From Porticoccus sp964608185 (GTDB lineage Bacteria > Pseudomonadota > Gammaproteobacteria > Pseudomonadales > Porticoccaceae), in NCBI GenBank assembly GCA_964608185.1, contig CAZSMR010000010.1:1-34511 (forward strand): a stretch of 34,511 bases of DNA, given 5' to 3'. A program made the translations under genes and the position numbers. The notes under the pieces were generated by a model. The model saw nothing but the letters and a program-made list of their open reading frames with translations. It was not told the DNA's origin and did no database searches. Shown here one piece after another: positions 33,090-34,511 of this stretch. Numbering within the stretch: position 1 is the first letter of the stretch; every line of letters starts with the position of its first letter.

Positions 33090-33821
33090 TTATTTTTCGT
33101 CACAAAGGTTCTGTGCGGTGGCTACATCTAAAGTCCCTTCGTAGATAGCTCGACCGGTAATAGCTCCAAATATCCTAGGTTTGGTAGGACGATTGAGTGC
33201 TAGGATATCATTAATATCGGTGATACCACCTGAGGCAATAATGGGGATAGAGGAAGCCTCAGCCATCATGATAGTCTCTTCAACATTAACTCCCTGCATC
33301 ATACCGTCACGGTCAATATCAGTATATATAATAGCGCTGACCCCATCATGCTCAAATTTTTTGGCTAGATTTGTAGCTCTAACTTCTGTTACTTCTGCCC
33401 AGCCATCGGTTGCCACTAGACCTTTTTTCGCATCAATACCAACAATAATAGAACCAGGAAACTGTTTGCACATCTCTGTTACAAAATCTGGATCTTTAAC
33501 AGCTTTTGTACCGATAATTACATATTTAACACCAGCAGTAAGATAAGCCTCTATGGTTTCGCCGCTTCGAATACCACCACCGATTTGAATAGGCATTTTA
33601 GGGTATTTTTTTACAATTTCTTCCACAGCATTTTCGTTGACTGGTTTTCCAGCAAAAGCCCCATTCAAGTCAACTAAATGTAATCGACGTGCTCCAGAGT
33701 TGATCCAGCGTCCAGCTATTTCAACAGGGCTACCTTTAAAAATAGTCGAATCTTCCATACGACCCTGTCTGAGGCGAACACATTGACCATCTTTTAAATC
33801 AATTGCAGGTATAATTAACAA
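33090..33821 (-). CDS. hisA: Phosphoribosylformimino-5-aminoimidazole carboxamide ribotide isomerase
   Basis: HisA is the TIM-barrel isomerase of the fourth step of histidine synthesis. Signatures: LIIPAIDLKDGQCVRLRQG with catalytic D8, LHLVDLNGAFAGKPVN, IQIGGGIRSGETI with the first phosphate-binding glycines, VGIDAKKG, YTDIDRDGMMQGVN with the second catalytic aspartate and IASGGIT for the second phosphate site. Length 243 is normal. The start codon is TTG at 33821, with AGGAAG seven bases upstream; no ATG is nearby. It follows hisH by 66 bases. The usual next gene, hisF, does not follow; a convergent thioesterase is there instead. Confidence 0.96.
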   Translation of the reverse strand: MLIIPAIDLKDGQCVRLRQGRMEDSTIFKGSPVEIAGRWINSGARRLHLVDLNGAFAGKPVNENAVEEIVKKYPKMPIQIGGGIRSGETIEAYLTAGVKYVIIGTKAVKDPDFVTEMCKQFPGSIIVGIDAKKGLVATDGWAEVTEVRATNLAKKFEHDGVSAIIYTDIDRDGMMQGVNVEETIMMAEASSIPIIASGGITDINDILALNRPTKPRIFGAITGRAIYEGTLDVATAQNLCDEK

Positions 33822-33887
33822 AAATTTTCTTCCTATCAGTCATCCGTTTAGTAAAACTATATTAATTATTAATTTTATATGTTGTAG

Positions 33888-34511
33888 CTAGGATCCATTC
33901 CATTCTACAAAATTTTTCAATACTTGTAGTCCTGCTGCATGACTCTTTTCTGGATGAAATTGTACAGCAAATAAATTAGATGCCATTAGTGCCGATACAA
34001 AATTTATAGAATATTCAGTAGCTCCGGCGGTATTATCTGCAGGGCAGTTTGCGGCAAAGTAGCTATGCACAAAATAAAAACGTTCATTTTGCCGAATACT
34101 ATGCCACATAGGATGATCAATTTCCTGGTGAACATGATTCCAGCCCATATGTGGGACCTTTAATCGCTCTTTATTGCTATCTTTGATGTTATGACCGAAG
34201 AATTTAGCGCTACCTGGAAAAATACCTAGACATTCAATTCCATCGTTTTCTTCGCTGTTCATAAGGAGTGCTTGCATACCTAAACAAATACCTAATACGG
34301 GTTTTTCAGCGATAGCTTCTATTATCAGTTTATCAAAGCCAAGATTTCGTATGTTTAACATGCAGTCTTTTATAGCACCCACCCCAGGAAAAACTAATCG
34401 ATCAGCATCAGCTATAATTTTTGGATCTTGTGTGACAATAACCTTAGCCTTTGGAGCTACTTTTTCCAGTGCTTTAGAGACAGAATGAAGGTTTCCCATG
34501 CCGTAATCTAG
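33888..34511 (-). CDS. hisH: HisH, glutaminase subunit of imidazole glycerol phosphate synthase, 5' end missing
   Basis: HisH is the class I glutaminase that supplies ammonia to HisF. The catalytic cysteine is in PVLGICLGMQALL, and the histidine and glutamate in VQFHPEKS; the oxyanion region is LVFPGVGAIKDCM. The first ATG in the window (34499) is internal: upstream codons continue LDYGMGNLHS, the standard HisH N-terminus, and run off the window end, so only about six residues are missing. Only the start lies beyond the edge. It is the upstream partner of hisA. Its partner hisF is not in this window. Confidence 0.95.
   Translation of the reverse strand, partial: LDYGMGNLHSVSKALEKVAPKAKVIVTQDPKIIADADRLVFPGVGAIKDCMLNIRNLGFDKLIIEAIAEKPVLGICLGMQALLMNSEENDGIECLGIFPGSAKFFGHNIKDSNKERLKVPHMGWNHVHQEIDHPMWHSIRQNERFYFVHSYFAANCPADNTAGATEYSINFVSALMASNLFAVQFHPEKSHAAGLQVLKNFVEWNGS

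Noticed and set aside
1..34511. CRISPR arrays, insertion sequences, phage genes, tRNA or rRNA genes
   Set aside because: No repeat-spacer pattern, transposase, integrase or RNA-gene sequence was seen on either strand.

Overview
The window looks like ordinary chromosome from an AT-rich (by eye mid-to-high 30s % GC), probably free-living, gammaproteobacterium. The evidence is the gene set and order: ubiE-ubiJ-ubiB runs straight into a tat cluster, monofunctional hisI and hisE sit between ubiB and tatA, and the blocks DUF971-hslU-hslV, SPOR protein-priA and rpmE follow in an order I recall from Pseudomonas-like gammaproteobacteria. Proton-translocating transhydrogenase, aerobic-type ubiquinone genes and Tat export point to a respiring organism. 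I see no phage, insertion sequence, CRISPR array, rRNA or tRNA, and no gene-free stretch longer than about 260 bases. Intergenic regions are short, many genes overlap by ATGA, and several use TTG starts.

Layout. (1) 1-1300 (+): 3' part of a PnuC-family vitamin transporter and a small-molecule kinase. (2) 6485-1325 (-): one long likely operon ubiE-ubiJ-ubiB-hisI-hisE-tatA-tatB-tatC, joining ubiquinone synthesis, histidine synthesis and Tat export. (3) 6742-10496: an unrecognised lipoprotein (+), a two-gene GFA/glutaredoxin-like unit (-) and a large FAD-dependent dehydrogenase (+). (4) 12879-10528 (-): hslV-hslU protease and a DUF971 protein, preceded by a convincing sigma32-type heat-shock promoter. 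(5) 13141-16238 (+): LEA-type lipoprotein, M15 peptidase, cysE, dgkA and an Smr-domain nuclease, closed by a terminator. (6) 19163-16253 (-): priA and a SPOR-domain protein; divergent rpmE (+) with a strong terminator. (7) 19739-28079: MetX-like alpha/beta hydrolase (+), RhlE-type DEAD-box helicase (-), Sel1-repeat protein (+), pntA-pntB (+), a coupled pair of small conserved hypothetical genes (+), and a second DEAD-box helicase with a lysine-rich tail (-). (8) 32381-28148 (-): membrane fusion protein and RND efflux pump without an outer-membrane channel gene. (9) 32623-34511: YciA-like thioesterase (+), hisA and 5'-truncated hisH (-).

Functionally the window is mostly housekeeping: quinone, histidine and cysteine synthesis, Tat export, proteolysis, replication restart, ribosome and RNA maintenance, redox balance and efflux. 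No obviously new multi-gene system stands out. The most interesting leads are the translationally coupled pair at 25992-26719 with two competing hairpins upstream, the transporter/kinase pair at the left edge, the unrecognised lipoprotein at 6742, the MetX-like enzyme that is probably not a true MetX, and several regulatory structures (sigma32 promoter at hslV, hairpin at the tatA 3' end, operator-like dyads before ubiE and before the efflux operon).
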